A DNA stretch of 64,000 bases from Parasphingorhabdus flavimaris (GTDB lineage Bacteria > Pseudomonadota > Alphaproteobacteria > Sphingomonadales > Sphingomonadaceae): positions 186,001-250,000 of the forward strand of contig NZ_JABWMH010000003.1 of the NCBI RefSeq assembly GCF_013371215.1. Reading direction: 5' to 3'. The notes beneath the pieces were generated by a model. It had not been told where the DNA came from. It saw only the letters and a program-made list of their open reading frames with translations, and made no database searches. Of this stretch, positions 44,347-53,214 are shown one piece after another; positions within the stretch are counted from its first letter, which is position 1, and every line of letters starts with the position of its first letter. Position numbers and translations under genes: made by a program.

Positions 44347-45903
44347 TTAGTGTCCCGGCGTGCCGGAAATATCCTCGAGCAACTCCTTCGGTGTCTCGCG
44401 GCCATGGTCGGTGCCGGCGGTGCGGTCGCCCTTGGCGAGCGCGAAGACGACGCCGGAGAGGGCGAGCAGGCCGATGATGTTCGGCAGGGTCATCGCGGCG
44501 TTGGAAATGTCGCCGAGACGCCAGACCAACTGCAGCGGCGCGAAAGAACCGATGAGAATGACCATGCACCACAATATCCGCCAGATGATATGCAGGGTTT
44601 TTTCGCCCTTGAGGCTGGAACCCGGCAACTGGTCATAGAGGAAGGTGATCGCCCGTTCGCCATAATAGCTCCAGGTGAGCAAGGTGGTGAAGACGAACAG
44701 GATCAGCGCGACCGATACGATCAATGTGCCGATCGGAATGCCGAAGACGAGGAACGGGAAGGCCGCGGCATAGGCGCCGGAGGTCATGGCAAAGCCGTTG
44801 AGATCCGACTGCCAGGCGTGTTCGACGGCCTGCTTGACGCCGTCGGCATCGGTATAGGTGAAGTCCCCGGCCACTGTCAGCATGACCAGCGCGGTCATCG
44901 TGCAGATGACCACCGTGTCGATGAACGTGCCCATCATCGCAAAGCGGCCCTGTGCTGCGGGATCGTTGGTCTGGGCAACCGCGTGGGCAATCGGGGTCGA
45001 ACCCTGTCCGGCCTCGTTCGAGAACAGGCCGCGCGCGACACCGGCGCGGATCGCCATGATGATCGCTGCGCCGAGGAAGCCGCCGGTTGCTGACTGCGCA
45101 TTGAACGCGCCGTCGAAGATGCGGCCGAAGGTTTCCGGCAGATAGGGCAGGTTGATGCCGAGAGCGATCAGCGCCATGATCAGATAGGCGCCGGCCATCC
45201 ACGGCACGATGGTTTCGGCAACCTTGCCGATCGACTTGATGCCGCCGATGATCACGGCAAAGACCGCCACCGCAGCCACCGCGCCGCCGATCCATTCCGG
45301 CACGCCGAACAGTTCGTTGGCGCTGTCGCCGAGGCTGTTGGCCTGGATGCCATTGCCGGTGACCAGCGCGGAAAACAGGGTGCCGAGGCAGAAGAGAATC
45401 GCGAGCCATTTCCATTTCGGGCCGAGGCCGATGGCGATATAGGTCATCGGGCCACCGCGATAGGTGCCGTCAGCGGCCTGCGACCGGAAGCGCACGGCGA
45501 GCGACCCTTCGGCGAAGGCGAGGGCCATGCCGAACAGGGCGGTTACCCACATCCAGAAGATCGCGCCCGGACCACCGAGCGTGATCGCGGTGGCGACGCC
45601 GGCGAGATTGCCGGTGCCAACCTGGCCGGACAGCGCGGTCGACAGAGCCGCGAAGGGAGATATCTCGCCCGCGCCCTTCTTGTCGGATTTTTTGAACAGA
45701 CCGGCCAGCGACGGGAAAAGACGGAATATCGGGTAACCGCGGAGGCCGATCATGAAATAGATGCCGGCGCCCAGCAGGATCACGACCATCGGTGGAATCG
45801 GGAGAATTTCCTCCCCGGCCCAGCTGCCGCCCCAGATGAAATCCGATAGGTTGGTAATCGGCTCGATCGCCGCTTCAAGCCCTGAAACAGGTGCTGTACT
45901 CAC
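44347..45903 (-). CDS. Alanine/glycine:cation symporter (AGCS family)
   Basis: A 518-residue membrane protein with the AGCS signatures LSGQVGTGNLAGVATAI near residue 90 and SNEAGQGSTPIAHAVAQT near 310. It imports Ala or Gly with Na+ or H+. The GTG at 45903 is preferred because GGGGAGAAG lies eight bases before it; the longer frame to 45981 has no conserved N-terminus. Divergent from the DUF2855 gene with about 146 bases between. Confidence 0.9.
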   Translation of the reverse strand: MSTAPVSGLEAAIEPITNLSDFIWGGSWAGEEILPIPPMVVILLGAGIYFMIGLRGYPIFRLFPSLAGLFKKSDKKGAGEISPFAALSTALSGQVGTGNLAGVATAITLGGPGAIFWMWVTALFGMALAFAEGSLAVRFRSQAADGTYRGGPMTYIAIGLGPKWKWLAILFCLGTLFSALVTGNGIQANSLGDSANELFGVPEWIGGAVAAVAVFAVIIGGIKSIGKVAETIVPWMAGAYLIMALIALGINLPYLPETFGRIFDGAFNAQSATGGFLGAAIIMAIRAGVARGLFSNEAGQGSTPIAHAVAQTNDPAAQGRFAMMGTFIDTVVICTMTALVMLTVAGDFTYTDADGVKQAVEHAWQSDLNGFAMTSGAYAAAFPFLVFGIPIGTLIVSVALILFVFTTLLTWSYYGERAITFLYDQLPGSSLKGEKTLHIIWRILWCMVILIGSFAPLQLVWRLGDISNAAMTLPNIIGLLALSGVVFALAKGDRTAGTDHGRETPKELLEDISGTPGH

Positions 45904-46049
45904 AAAACTTCTCCCCGATGGCGCCTGTGGCGCATATTCTGTCCCGTGCAGCAGGATTAGCAGGCCGATGGTTTTTGGCAAATGCTTTTGCCATCCTGAC
46001 GACAGAGCCTATGCTGCGACGAAATCGAAAAATAGATGGAGACGACATC

Positions 46050-47117
46050 ATGCACAGCCTGTGGGTAAAGAAAAACGAACTGGCAAAAGCGCAATGGCAT
46101 GACAGCGATCTGCCGGCTCTGGCCGAGGGTCAGGTCCTGCTGGCAGTCGAAAAATATGCCCTGACGGCGAATAATATCACTTATGCCGTGGTCGGTGACG
46201 GCTTTGGCTACTGGAATTTCTTCCCGACCGGTGATGATGACTGGGGCATTGTTCCGGTCTGGGGTTTCGCCAATGTCGTGGCTTCGGAAAATCCCGATAT
46301 TGCAGTCGGGGAAAGGGTTTACGGCTATCTGCCGATGGCCAGCCATTTGCTGGTCACGCCAACCAACGTCCAGGACGGCGGTTTCATCGATGGGGCTGCG
46401 CACCGGCAGGGCCTGGCGATGATCTACAACCAGTATAACCGGCTCGGGCAGAGTGAGGGACCGCTGGAAGCAGAGCGGGCTATCTTCCAGCCGCTGTTTA
46501 CCACCAGCTTTCTGATCGAGGATTTCATGCGCTCGAACGACTGGTTCGGAGCGGAGGCCCTGGTGATGACCAGCGCGTCGTCCAAAACATCGCTGGGTCT
46601 CGCGATGGTCGCGAAAAGTCTCAGCCCCTCGATCAAGCGCATCGGCCTGACCTCGGCGGGGAACACGGCATTTGTCGAGCAATCCGGTCTTTACGACGAA
46701 GTGCTGACCTATGACAATCTGTCGGCGGCCGACGCTGCGCAGCCAACGGTCTCGGTCGACTTTGCCGGCAATGGCCAGCTGCTTGGCGCGATCCACGCCC
46801 ATTGGGGCGAAAATCTCAAATTCAGTTCGCTGGTTGGTGCAACGCATGTTTCCGAACGTGGCGGCGCCGACGATCTGCAGGGTCCGAAACCACAGCTGTT
46901 CTTTGCCCCGACCGCTGCGGAAAGCCTGATCAAGGAGATCGGGGCGCCGGCATTCCGGGCGCGGGTCGATGAACAATTTGCCGCCTTCGTCGCGGGTGCC
47001 AGTGCCTATCTGAAGGTAGAGGATTTGAACGGACGCGAGGCTTTGCAATCGGCATATCTGGCAATGCTGGCGAATGAGGTGGCCCCCAGTCGCGGACTGA
47101 TGTGCCATATGACGTGA
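46050..47117 (+). CDS. DUF2855 family protein
   Basis: A 355-residue MDR/alcohol-dehydrogenase-like protein of the DUF2855 family: VEKYALTANNITYAVVGD, GYWNFFP, PVWGFANVV and the GYLPMASHLLV segments are typical. The coenzyme-binding fold is without a visible zinc ligand set. The ATG at 46050 follows GGAG. Function unknown. Confidence 0.85.
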   Translation: MHSLWVKKNELAKAQWHDSDLPALAEGQVLLAVEKYALTANNITYAVVGDGFGYWNFFPTGDDDWGIVPVWGFANVVASENPDIAVGERVYGYLPMASHLLVTPTNVQDGGFIDGAAHRQGLAMIYNQYNRLGQSEGPLEAERAIFQPLFTTSFLIEDFMRSNDWFGAEALVMTSASSKTSLGLAMVAKSLSPSIKRIGLTSAGNTAFVEQSGLYDEVLTYDNLSAADAAQPTVSVDFAGNGQLLGAIHAHWGENLKFSSLVGATHVSERGGADDLQGPKPQLFFAPTAAESLIKEIGAPAFRARVDEQFAAFVAGASAYLKVEDLNGREALQSAYLAMLANEVAPSRGLMCHMT

Positions 47118-47191
47118 TATCAAAGACTTGATATTGGCACCATATGGCGGGATAACCGGTCAAGGCGGGTCGCACCGACGGGGGAAACAGT

Positions 47192-48985
47192 TTGGATGGA
47201 CCATCAGATATGCCGGATCTGGCTCGTCACTCGCTTTTTGAGGGCGTCTCACCCGAGGCCTTGAAAGCGCTGCAATCGGCTTCCGCGATGCGCCACGTCG
47301 CGGGGGGTGAGGCGCTGGTTCGCCAGGGCGACGATGCTGACGCGCTATATTTTGTCGAATCCGGCCGTTTTCGGGTGGTGGTCAACAAGATGCGGATTGT
47401 CGCCCATATCGAAGCCGGTGAAGCGGTCGGAGAACTCGCCTTTTTCGCCGGGGGCAAGCGCACCGCCGATGTCATTGCGACGCGCGATTCGACCGTGCGC
47501 GAAATCTCGCGAGAGGCATTTGACAAAATCGCGGCGCTTTATCCCGAGCTGAACGTTGCCATGCTGAAGCTGGTTTCCGAGCGGCTGGCGGTCGCCACTG
47601 CGCGGACGTCGTCAATTTCGTCCAATATTCCGCGTGTGATCGCGATATTGCCCTCCGGAACCAGCAAATTGCCCGACGGATTTCTGGCAAGGCTGGCCAA
47701 TGCGTTTGAAGCGGTGGTCGCGCCGGATACGCCGGTTATCCCGATCGACCGCGCGACCAGCGAAGCCGCGGATGCGCAGGAATATCAGTCGTGGCTCGCC
47801 GAACAGGAAGCGAAGGGGGCCTATGTCCTGATCGACGGTAGCGGGCCGGATGATTGGGGGCAGATGGTCTGCCGCAACGCGGATGCGCTGGTGATGGTCG
47901 CCCGGCCCGGTCAGACCGACCCCGAACCCAATGCGATGGAAGTTGCGGCAATGCGCTGGATCGCGGAGCCGCAGCGGACCCTGTTGTTGTTGCGGACAAG
48001 CGTCGACAAGCTGATCAGCAAGAGCGGCGAGTGGATCGATCCGCGAAGCCCCAAATTGCACCATCATGTCGCGCTCGACAATGATGCGGATTTCACCAAG
48101 ATTGCCCGGTTCATGACCGGTCGCGCTGTCGGCGTGGTGCTGGCGGGGGGCGGGGCGCTCGGCTGCGCGCATCTCGGTGTGATCAAGGCATTGCGACGGG
48201 CAAGCATCCCGATCGACTTTATCGGCGGGGCCAGCGCGGGCGCGGCGATGGGCGGCGCGATTGCGCGCGGGATGACGGTGGACGAGACGCTCGACCAGAT
48301 GGAGGCGATGTTCATTCATGCCAAGGCGATGAAACGGCTGACGCTGCCAATCTATTCGCTGCTCGATCCGACGGTGTTCGATAGCGAATTGAGAACCCGC
48401 TACGGGACGAGAGACATTGCCGACCAGCCGATCAATTTCTTTGGTGTTTCGACCAATCTTTCGACCAACGGCCTGCATATCCACCGGCGGGGGCCGCTGT
48501 GGGAATGCGTCCGGGCCTCGGGCTCGCTGCCAACCATATTGCCGCCGTTCATCGACAAGGACGGCAATATCCTGGTCGACGGCGGGGTGCTCGACAATGT
48601 CCCGGTCAAGGTGATGCACGGGCTCAAGTCCGGGCCGAACATCGTCGTGTCGCTGGGAGATCCGCATGAAATATGGCGCACCGACGTTGCCTATGATGAT
48701 ATCCGCGGGCGGTGGAGCCTGCTGAGAGACGTGATCATGCGGCGCAAGCGGGAGATCGAATTTCCCTCGATCGTCGAGATCATGTCGCGTTCGATGGTGG
48801 TCGCGAGCCGGATGGCGTCGAAGGAAATGCTCGGCGATCAGGACATATTGGTGAACCCGCCGATTATCGCCAACATGCAGATACTGGACTGGCATCTCGG
48901 CCGGGAACTGGCGGAAATGGCGGCGGACTATATCAGCGAGCATGTGTTGCCAACGCTGGACTTTCAGACTGATTTTACCAAATAG
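47192..48985 (+). CDS. cNMP-binding patatin-like phospholipase (NTE-like)
   Basis: A 597-residue protein: N-terminal cyclic-nucleotide-binding domain (about 10-130; EGVSPEALKALQ, GEAVGELAFFAGG), a middle region (about 140-310) and a C-terminal patatin domain with oxyanion GGGALGCAHLGV, nucleophile S348 in GGASAGA and D463 in LVDGG. This order matches bacterial NTE-like lysophospholipases. The TTG at 47192 has GGGGGAAAC about seven bases upstream; ATG at 47210 is an alternative. Probably a membrane-lipid hydrolase regulated by nucleotide binding. Confidence 0.87.
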   Translation: MDGPSDMPDLARHSLFEGVSPEALKALQSASAMRHVAGGEALVRQGDDADALYFVESGRFRVVVNKMRIVAHIEAGEAVGELAFFAGGKRTADVIATRDSTVREISREAFDKIAALYPELNVAMLKLVSERLAVATARTSSISSNIPRVIAILPSGTSKLPDGFLARLANAFEAVVAPDTPVIPIDRATSEAADAQEYQSWLAEQEAKGAYVLIDGSGPDDWGQMVCRNADALVMVARPGQTDPEPNAMEVAAMRWIAEPQRTLLLLRTSVDKLISKSGEWIDPRSPKLHHHVALDNDADFTKIARFMTGRAVGVVLAGGGALGCAHLGVIKALRRASIPIDFIGGASAGAAMGGAIARGMTVDETLDQMEAMFIHAKAMKRLTLPIYSLLDPTVFDSELRTRYGTRDIADQPINFFGVSTNLSTNGLHIHRRGPLWECVRASGSLPTILPPFIDKDGNILVDGGVLDNVPVKVMHGLKSGPNIVVSLGDPHEIWRTDVAYDDIRGRWSLLRDVIMRRKREIEFPSIVEIMSRSMVVASRMASKEMLGDQDILVNPPIIANMQILDWHLGRELAEMAADYISEHVLPTLDFQTDFTK

Positions 48986-48996
48986 GTAAAATTATC

Positions 48997-49025
48997 TTGA
49001 CATCGTCACGCTGTTTGGGTACATA
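48997..49025 (+). promoter_or_regulatory. Strong sigma-70-type promoter before the GTA-like genes
   Basis: TTGACA (48997-49002), 17-base spacer, TACATA (49020-49025). It would start a transcript at about 49032, just upstream of the terminator at 49089-49117. Confidence 0.6.
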
Positions 49026-49031
49026 TCAGGA

Positions 49032-49117
49032 ACATCGCGAAATTGTGATTCGGGCCAACCGGCTCTGAATGACCCCGCCAGACAGGCGGGGCCGTTCCGA
49101 CCGGAAGGCCCTTTTTT
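49032..49117 (+). ncRNA. Candidate short RNA, about 85 nt
   Basis: The promoter at 48997-49025 and the terminator at 49089-49117 bracket about 85 bases without a convincing frame. Predicted folding has a hairpin CCCCGCC/GGCGGGG (about 49071-49092) and the terminator stem. The two share bases, so alternative folds are possible, which suggests an sRNA or an attenuator ahead of the terminase-like gene. No known family recognised. Confidence 0.4.
49089..49117 (+). terminator. Rho-independent terminator
   Basis: GGGCC, bulged G, TTCC, loop GACC, GGAA, GGCCC, then six T residues. It separates the short RNA from the terminase-like gene 40 bases further on. Confidence 0.8.
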
Positions 49118-49157
49118 ATGCCCGGACGGTTCGCGGCGGTCCGGCACGGAGTAGGCC

Positions 49158-49646
49158 ATGGCAAAATCGGAAATCAGGGGACTATATGACGACAGGCGCA
49201 AGCTGAAATTCCTGAAAGAACTCGCAATCAGTTCGCACATCAAAAATTCTGCCACAGCCGCCAATGTTTCGGTGTCGACCGTCTATCTTTGGCGCGAGCG
49301 CGATCCGGAATTTTTTCGCGCATGGATGCGCTCGCTGGCGGCAGGCTATGAGCTGCTCGAAGTCGATATGCTCGAGCGCGCGCGCAACGGCGTCGAGAAG
49401 CCGGTTTTCCACGAAGGAAAAGAAGTGGCGAGGGTCCGGCACTATAATGACGGCATTGGCGTCAAACTATTGCTGGCGCACCGGCATATGGTGGCGATGA
49501 CCCGCGCAGCAGAGGAGGATATCAACCCCGAACAGGTGCGCGCGAGCCTTGACCGGAAGCTGGCGGATATGCGCGAAAAGCTGCTCAAGCGGGAGGCGCT
49601 GGCCGAGGGGCGCACAGGGTCGACGGCTTTTGACAATGATGAATGA
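49158..49646 (+). CDS. GTA/phage small terminase-like HTH protein
   Basis: A 162-residue protein with an HTH (about 28-50, NSATAANVSVSTVYLWRERDPEF) and charged helices, ending in a coiled-coil-like tail. It resembles the small-terminase genes that open RcGTA-type clusters in alphaproteobacteria. It overlaps the following large-terminase fragment by 11 bases. Appears intact, but with its partners gone it probably has no packaging function. Confidence 0.75.
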   Translation: MAKSEIRGLYDDRRKLKFLKELAISSHIKNSATAANVSVSTVYLWRERDPEFFRAWMRSLAAGYELLEVDMLERARNGVEKPVFHEGKEVARVRHYNDGIGVKLLLAHRHMVAMTRAAEEDINPEQVRASLDRKLADMREKLLKREALAEGRTGSTAFDNDE

Positions 49647-50187
49647 TGCCAATGCGACGGAGATATTGGCCCGACTGAAGCCGCGCGATCGCAAACTGTT
49701 TGTCTCGCGGCTGAGCACGGTAGAGCAGCAGGAATTTCTGTATCGCTGGCCCTTTTGGGCGCGGCCCGAACAATTGCCGCCTGATGGCGACTGGTCGATC
49801 TGGCTGATCATGGCGGGCCGCGGCTTCGGCAAGACCCGGGCCGGGGCGGAATGGGTGCGCCATATTGCCGAAGGCGATGGTAGCGCGCGCTTTGCCCTAG
49901 TTGGCGCGAACTATGCCGAAACGCGCACGGTGATGGTCGAAGGGGAAAGCGGCCTGCTTTTGATTGCGCCGCCGAAGCAGCGTCCGGTCTGGGAACCGTC
50001 GCTGAAGCGGCTGACCTGGAATAACGGCGCGCAGGCGCATCTCTATTCGGCTGCCGAACCGGAGGGCCTGCGCGGTCCCCAGCACAGCCATGGCTGCGGG
50101 CCAGGCGCACAAGGAGTTGTTCCACAACGAAGCCCTGACCCGTATCGACTTTTTGATTCATCCGATCGTGCAGGCGATCGAAACTGA
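49636..50187 (+). pseudogene. Large terminase, N-terminal fragment fused at a deletion
   Basis: A 183-codon frame whose first about 151 residues match a GTA/phage large terminase: LYRWPFWARPEQLPPDGDW and the Walker A MAGRGFGKTRAGAEW. Similarity stops at EGLRGPQHSH near 50089, where an expected AWCDEL-type continuation is replaced by an unrelated out-of-frame tail. The normal protein would be about 430 residues. The following DUF2793 sequence abuts the break, so this is a deletion fusion. No nuclease domain is left. Confidence 0.8.
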
Positions 50188-50500
50188 TCCGGCATCCATT
50201 GCCCCCGTTCCCGGCCAGTCCTGGCTTGTGGGTCCGGGCGCTATCGGTGACTGGCTGGATCATGATGATCAAATCGCTGGCTGGTCAGGCAATGGCTGGC
50301 AGTTTTTCTTGCCGCATCCGTTGATGCGCATCTATATCGAATCGAACGACAATTTTGCAGTTTATAAGGAAACCTGGCAGCCGACAGTAGAAGTCGAGGC
50401 CCCGGTGTCGGGTTCTGTCATCGATGTTGAGGCCCGGAGTGCCATCGATTCGATTCTGACCGCTCTTGAAGCGCAGGGGATTCTCAATTCCACCACATGA
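50090..50500 (+). pseudogene. DUF2793 protein lacking its N-terminus
   Basis: A 136-residue frame with the DUF2793 signature: AAGQAHKELFHNEALTRID, then GQSWLVGPGAIGDW and WQFFLPHPLMRIYI. Family members normally begin about 15 residues earlier with a short LNLPLL-type strand; here an ATG (50090) has been created at the deletion junction, with no Shine-Dalgarno. DUF2793 genes belong to the tail end of sphingomonad GTA clusters. Truncated, probably not made. Confidence 0.75.
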
Positions 50501-50621
50501 TGATGTTGGCAGTGGCGTGTAGAAAAGCGGAATCGCCCCGCTGGGCCAATTCTCAACACCATTTTTTGGCCTAAACACCGAAAATGGCGACATTTTCGCA
50601 ACAGTTATGCGATTTGGCTGC

Positions 50622-50650
50622 TTGCACTGACAGTGGCGAGAGGTTAGAAA
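50622..50650 (+). promoter_or_regulatory. Candidate promoter of the OmpA-family gene
   Basis: TTGCAC (50622-50627), 17-base spacer, TAGAAA (50645-50650), about 42 bases before the ATG. AAGGGGAAT is the Shine-Dalgarno. Confidence 0.5.
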
Positions 50651-50691
50651 GCGGCGTGAAATTTAGAACCTAAATGAGAAGGGGAATATAA

Positions 50692-51801
50692 ATGCGGAAG
50701 CTTGCCTTAGGAATGGCGCTTGCCTCCACAGCGCTCGCAACACCTGCACTGGCTCGTGATAGCCAGTGGTATGTTGGTGTCGAGGGCGGTGCAATGATCG
50801 CCGAAGATTTGTCTATGAACGTTGCCGGCAACAATGGCGCGTTTGAAGTTGATCATGACGCCGGTTACGACTTTGACGGCATCGTCGGATATGATTTTGG
50901 AGGTTTCCGGTTGGAAGCCGAAGTTGGTTATAAATCAGCTGCTGCCGATCGTGTGCAAGCCGGTGCGCCCGGTCTGCCTCAGACCGCGAATGGTTCCGGT
51001 CCAACGGCCACTGGAGTCTATTCAATCAATGGCGAAGTAAATGCGCTCAGCTTCATGCTGAACGGTTTGCTTGATTTTGGCGACGATGACGGCATCCAGG
51101 GCTTTGCTGGCGGCGGCGTCGGCGTTGCACGGACCGAAGTTACCAATATCCTTGCAGGACCTTATCTTGATGACTCGGATACTGGTTTTGCATGGCAGTT
51201 GCTTGCTGGCGTTCGCGCTCCATTGAGCGATAACTGGGATGTGGGTCTGAAATACCGCTTCTTCAATGCTGACAAGATCAATCTTGTAGACCAACTTGGT
51301 CGTACCGCTGACACGCGTCTGCGGACCCACTCTGTTCTGGGTAGCCTGATCTACAACTTCGGCGGCGAACCAGCGGCACCACCACCGCCACCGCCTCCAC
51401 CACCACCACCACCGCCACCACCGCCACCACCGCCACCACCACCGGCAGTATGTGCACCTGGCCCTTATATTGTGTTCTTTGACTGGGATCAGTCGGACAT
51501 CACACCAGAAGCGGCTTCGGTTCTCGACAATGCGGTTACCGCATATGGTGATTGTGGTTCGGCTCAGGTCATGCTGGCTGGTCACGCTGACAAATCTGGT
51601 TCTGCCAGCTACAACGTCGGTCTGTCCCAGCGTCGCAACGCGGCCGTTCGTGCTTATCTTGAATCACGCGGCATCGGTGCTGGCGTTATTGCAAGCGAAG
51701 CCTTCGGTGAATCGCGTCCTCGCGTTGACACTGCAGACGGTGTTCGCGAACCGCAGAACCGTCGTGTTGAAGTTATGTACGGACCTGGTTCGGGTAACTA
51801 A
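50692..51801 (+). CDS. OmpA-family outer-membrane protein with polyproline linker
   Basis: A 369-residue protein: signal peptide ending near TPALARDS, an eight-stranded-type beta-barrel (about 25-220), a linker of 22 consecutive prolines (about 230-251), then the peptidoglycan-binding OmpA domain with FFDWDQSDITPEAASVLDNA, GHADKSGSASYNVGLSQRRN and PQNRRVEV. Anchors the outer membrane to murein. The codon choice is biased to highly expressed genes. A strong terminator follows. Confidence 0.93.
   Translation: MRKLALGMALASTALATPALARDSQWYVGVEGGAMIAEDLSMNVAGNNGAFEVDHDAGYDFDGIVGYDFGGFRLEAEVGYKSAAADRVQAGAPGLPQTANGSGPTATGVYSINGEVNALSFMLNGLLDFGDDDGIQGFAGGGVGVARTEVTNILAGPYLDDSDTGFAWQLLAGVRAPLSDNWDVGLKYRFFNADKINLVDQLGRTADTRLRTHSVLGSLIYNFGGEPAAPPPPPPPPPPPPPPPPPPPPPPAVCAPGPYIVFFDWDQSDITPEAASVLDNAVTAYGDCGSAQVMLAGHADKSGSASYNVGLSQRRNAAVRAYLESRGIGAGVIASEAFGESRPRVDTADGVREPQNRRVEVMYGPGSGN
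51379..51444 (+). repeat. Polyproline-coding tandem repeat
   Basis: Sixty-six bases made of CCA/CCG/CCT codons encode 22 prolines inside the OmpA gene. The near-repetitive CCACCACCG pattern suggests length variation by slippage. Confidence 0.85.
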
Positions 51802-51828
51802 TACCAACATAAATGCTTATTGTAGAAA

Positions 51829-51855
51829 GGGCTGGTCTTCGGACCGGCCCTTTTT
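51829..51855 (+). terminator. Rho-independent terminator of the OmpA gene
   Basis: GGGCTGGTC, loop TTCG, GACCGGCCC, then TTTTT. Stable tetraloop hairpin 28 bases after the stop. Confidence 0.9.
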
Positions 51856-52186
51856 CGTTTCAGGTCCGCAAACGAAGCTATTCAGCGATCTTGCTTTTCG
51901 TCTCGACGAAACTGTGGCCTCAGAGCAGGGTCATACACCGGCGCGTGTGAACCTTTCGGGAGCCGGGGCATAGAAGCGGATTGCCGAACCGGGACGAGGG
52001 CTTTTTCGTCCTACAGCCGCTAGAATAGAGTTGCGGATTTTCTGATGGTCAGGATCAAGGCTTATCCTTGGTATATTGACCGATAAAATGTGCGAACCTT
52101 GTCCGCAGCTCTCGCCTGTCGGAACAAGACCTGTGCGATCGCGGCTTCCCGCTTAACCGTCAAAATTCTGCGCGAAGTTCTTGGGT
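51856..52186. other. Intergenic region with nothing recognised
   Basis: About 330 bases between the OmpA terminator and the purQ stop contain no convincing frame, terminator or RNA on either strand that I can support. GACGAGGGCTTTTTCGTCC near 51992-52010 is a weak inverted repeat. Confidence 0.4.
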
Positions 52187-52843
52187 CTAGCCAAGCAGGC
52201 TTTCGAACAGCGGCAGTCCATCAGTCCCGCCGTGCTTGCCGTCGATGGCGCGCTCCGGGTGCGGCATCATGCCTAGGACATTGCCTGCTTCGTTGATGAT
52301 ACCGGCAATATTCCGCGAGGAGCCGTTGATATCGTTTCTATAGCGAAACACGACCTGGTTGCGACTCTCCAACTCATCCAACGTGTTGGCATCGGCGAAG
52401 AAATTGCCGTCATGATGGGCAACCGGAACCGATATGGGTGTGTTTTGCGTGTAGCGCGACGTGAATATAGTATTGCAGTTGCTAACGTCGAGTTCAGCAT
52501 CCCTGCAAATAAAATTGATGTTGCTGTTTCTCATCAGCGCTCCGGGCAACAGTCCGATCTCGGTGAGGATCTGGAACCCGTTGCACACGCCCAGGATCTT
52601 GACCCCGCGCTGCGCTGCTTCAACGACAGAATTGATGATGTTTGATCGGGATGCCATCGCCCCGGATCGCAGATAATCGCCATAAGAAAAGCCACCTGGA
52701 ATTGTGATCAGATCCAGCCCAGAAGGAAGTTCGCTGTCACCGTGCCAGACCATATGAGGCTTGTTGCCCGAAACCGTTTCCAGGGCGACGGCCATGTCGC
52801 GGTCACAATTCGAGCCGGGAAAGACGATCACCGCAGATTGCAT
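52187..52843 (-). CDS. purQ: Phosphoribosylformylglycinamidine synthase subunit PurQ
   Basis: Glutamine amidotransferase subunit of FGAM synthase, step 4 of purine synthesis. A 218-residue protein with [28 protein letters not shown], the nucleophile cysteine in [10 protein letters not shown], and the C-terminal MMPHPERAI with His and Glu of the triad. The ATG is at 52843; overlaps purS by three bases (ATGA). The large subunit purL is not in the window. Confidence 0.96.
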   Translation of the reverse strand: MQSAVIVFPGSNCDRDMAVALETVSGNKPHMVWHGDSELPSGLDLITIPGGFSYGDYLRSGAMASRSNIINSVVEAAQRGVKILGVCNGFQILTEIGLLPGALMRNSNINFICRDAELDVSNCNTIFTSRYTQNTPISVPVAHHDGNFFADANTLDELESRNQVVFRYRNDINGSSRNIAGIINEAGNVLGMMPHPERAIDGKHGGTDGLPLFESLLG

Positions 52844-53097
52844 CAGCCCATCGTCCCCTGCGCCGCATCCGCAATCTCGATCTCGTAATTTTCGATTACG
52901 GTATTGGCGAGCAGCTTGTCGCACATCTTCTCGATGTCTGCGCGGCTGACCGACGCATCAACGTCAAGTTCGATCAACTTGCCGGCGCGAACATCATTGA
53001 CGCCCGAGAAATCGAGACTTTCGAGCGCATGATGGATGGCTTTTCCCTGAGGATCCAATACGCCATCTTTCAGCGTTACAAATATTCTGACTTTCAT
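52843..53097 (-). CDS. purS: Phosphoribosylformylglycinamidine synthase subunit PurS
   Basis: An 84-residue bridging subunit of the three-part FGAM synthase. Starts [24 protein letters not shown], with GKLIELDVD and ENYEIEI. GAGGACG precedes the ATG at 53097. Directly upstream of purQ on the minus strand; the usual neighbour purC is about 2.9 kb further upstream because of the insertion. Confidence 0.96.
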   Translation of the reverse strand: MKVRIFVTLKDGVLDPQGKAIHHALESLDFSGVNDVRAGKLIELDVDASVSRADIEKMCDKLLANTVIENYEIEIADAAQGTMG

Positions 53098-53214
53098 CCG
53101 TCGTCCTCGCGTTGTTCCGCCGCCAATATCGCCTTGCTATAGCGGCAAGATTAGCAGGGGCAAGAGCAAGAAAGCAAAATGGAAAGGTCGCGCGATGAAT
53201 TGCGGCGATTGACC

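Noticed and set aside
43750-45093. 447-codon plus-strand frame across the YqaA and AGCS genes
   Set aside because: Antisense to two well-supported membrane proteins; Asp/Arg/His-rich shadow.
49158-50500. Active prophage
   Set aside because: No integrase, repressor, portal, capsid or lysis gene; the terminase is broken and joined to a tail gene, so a GTA relic fits better.
51379-51444. Possible CRISPR-like or satellite array
   Set aside because: The repeats are in-frame proline codons in the OmpA gene with no spacers.
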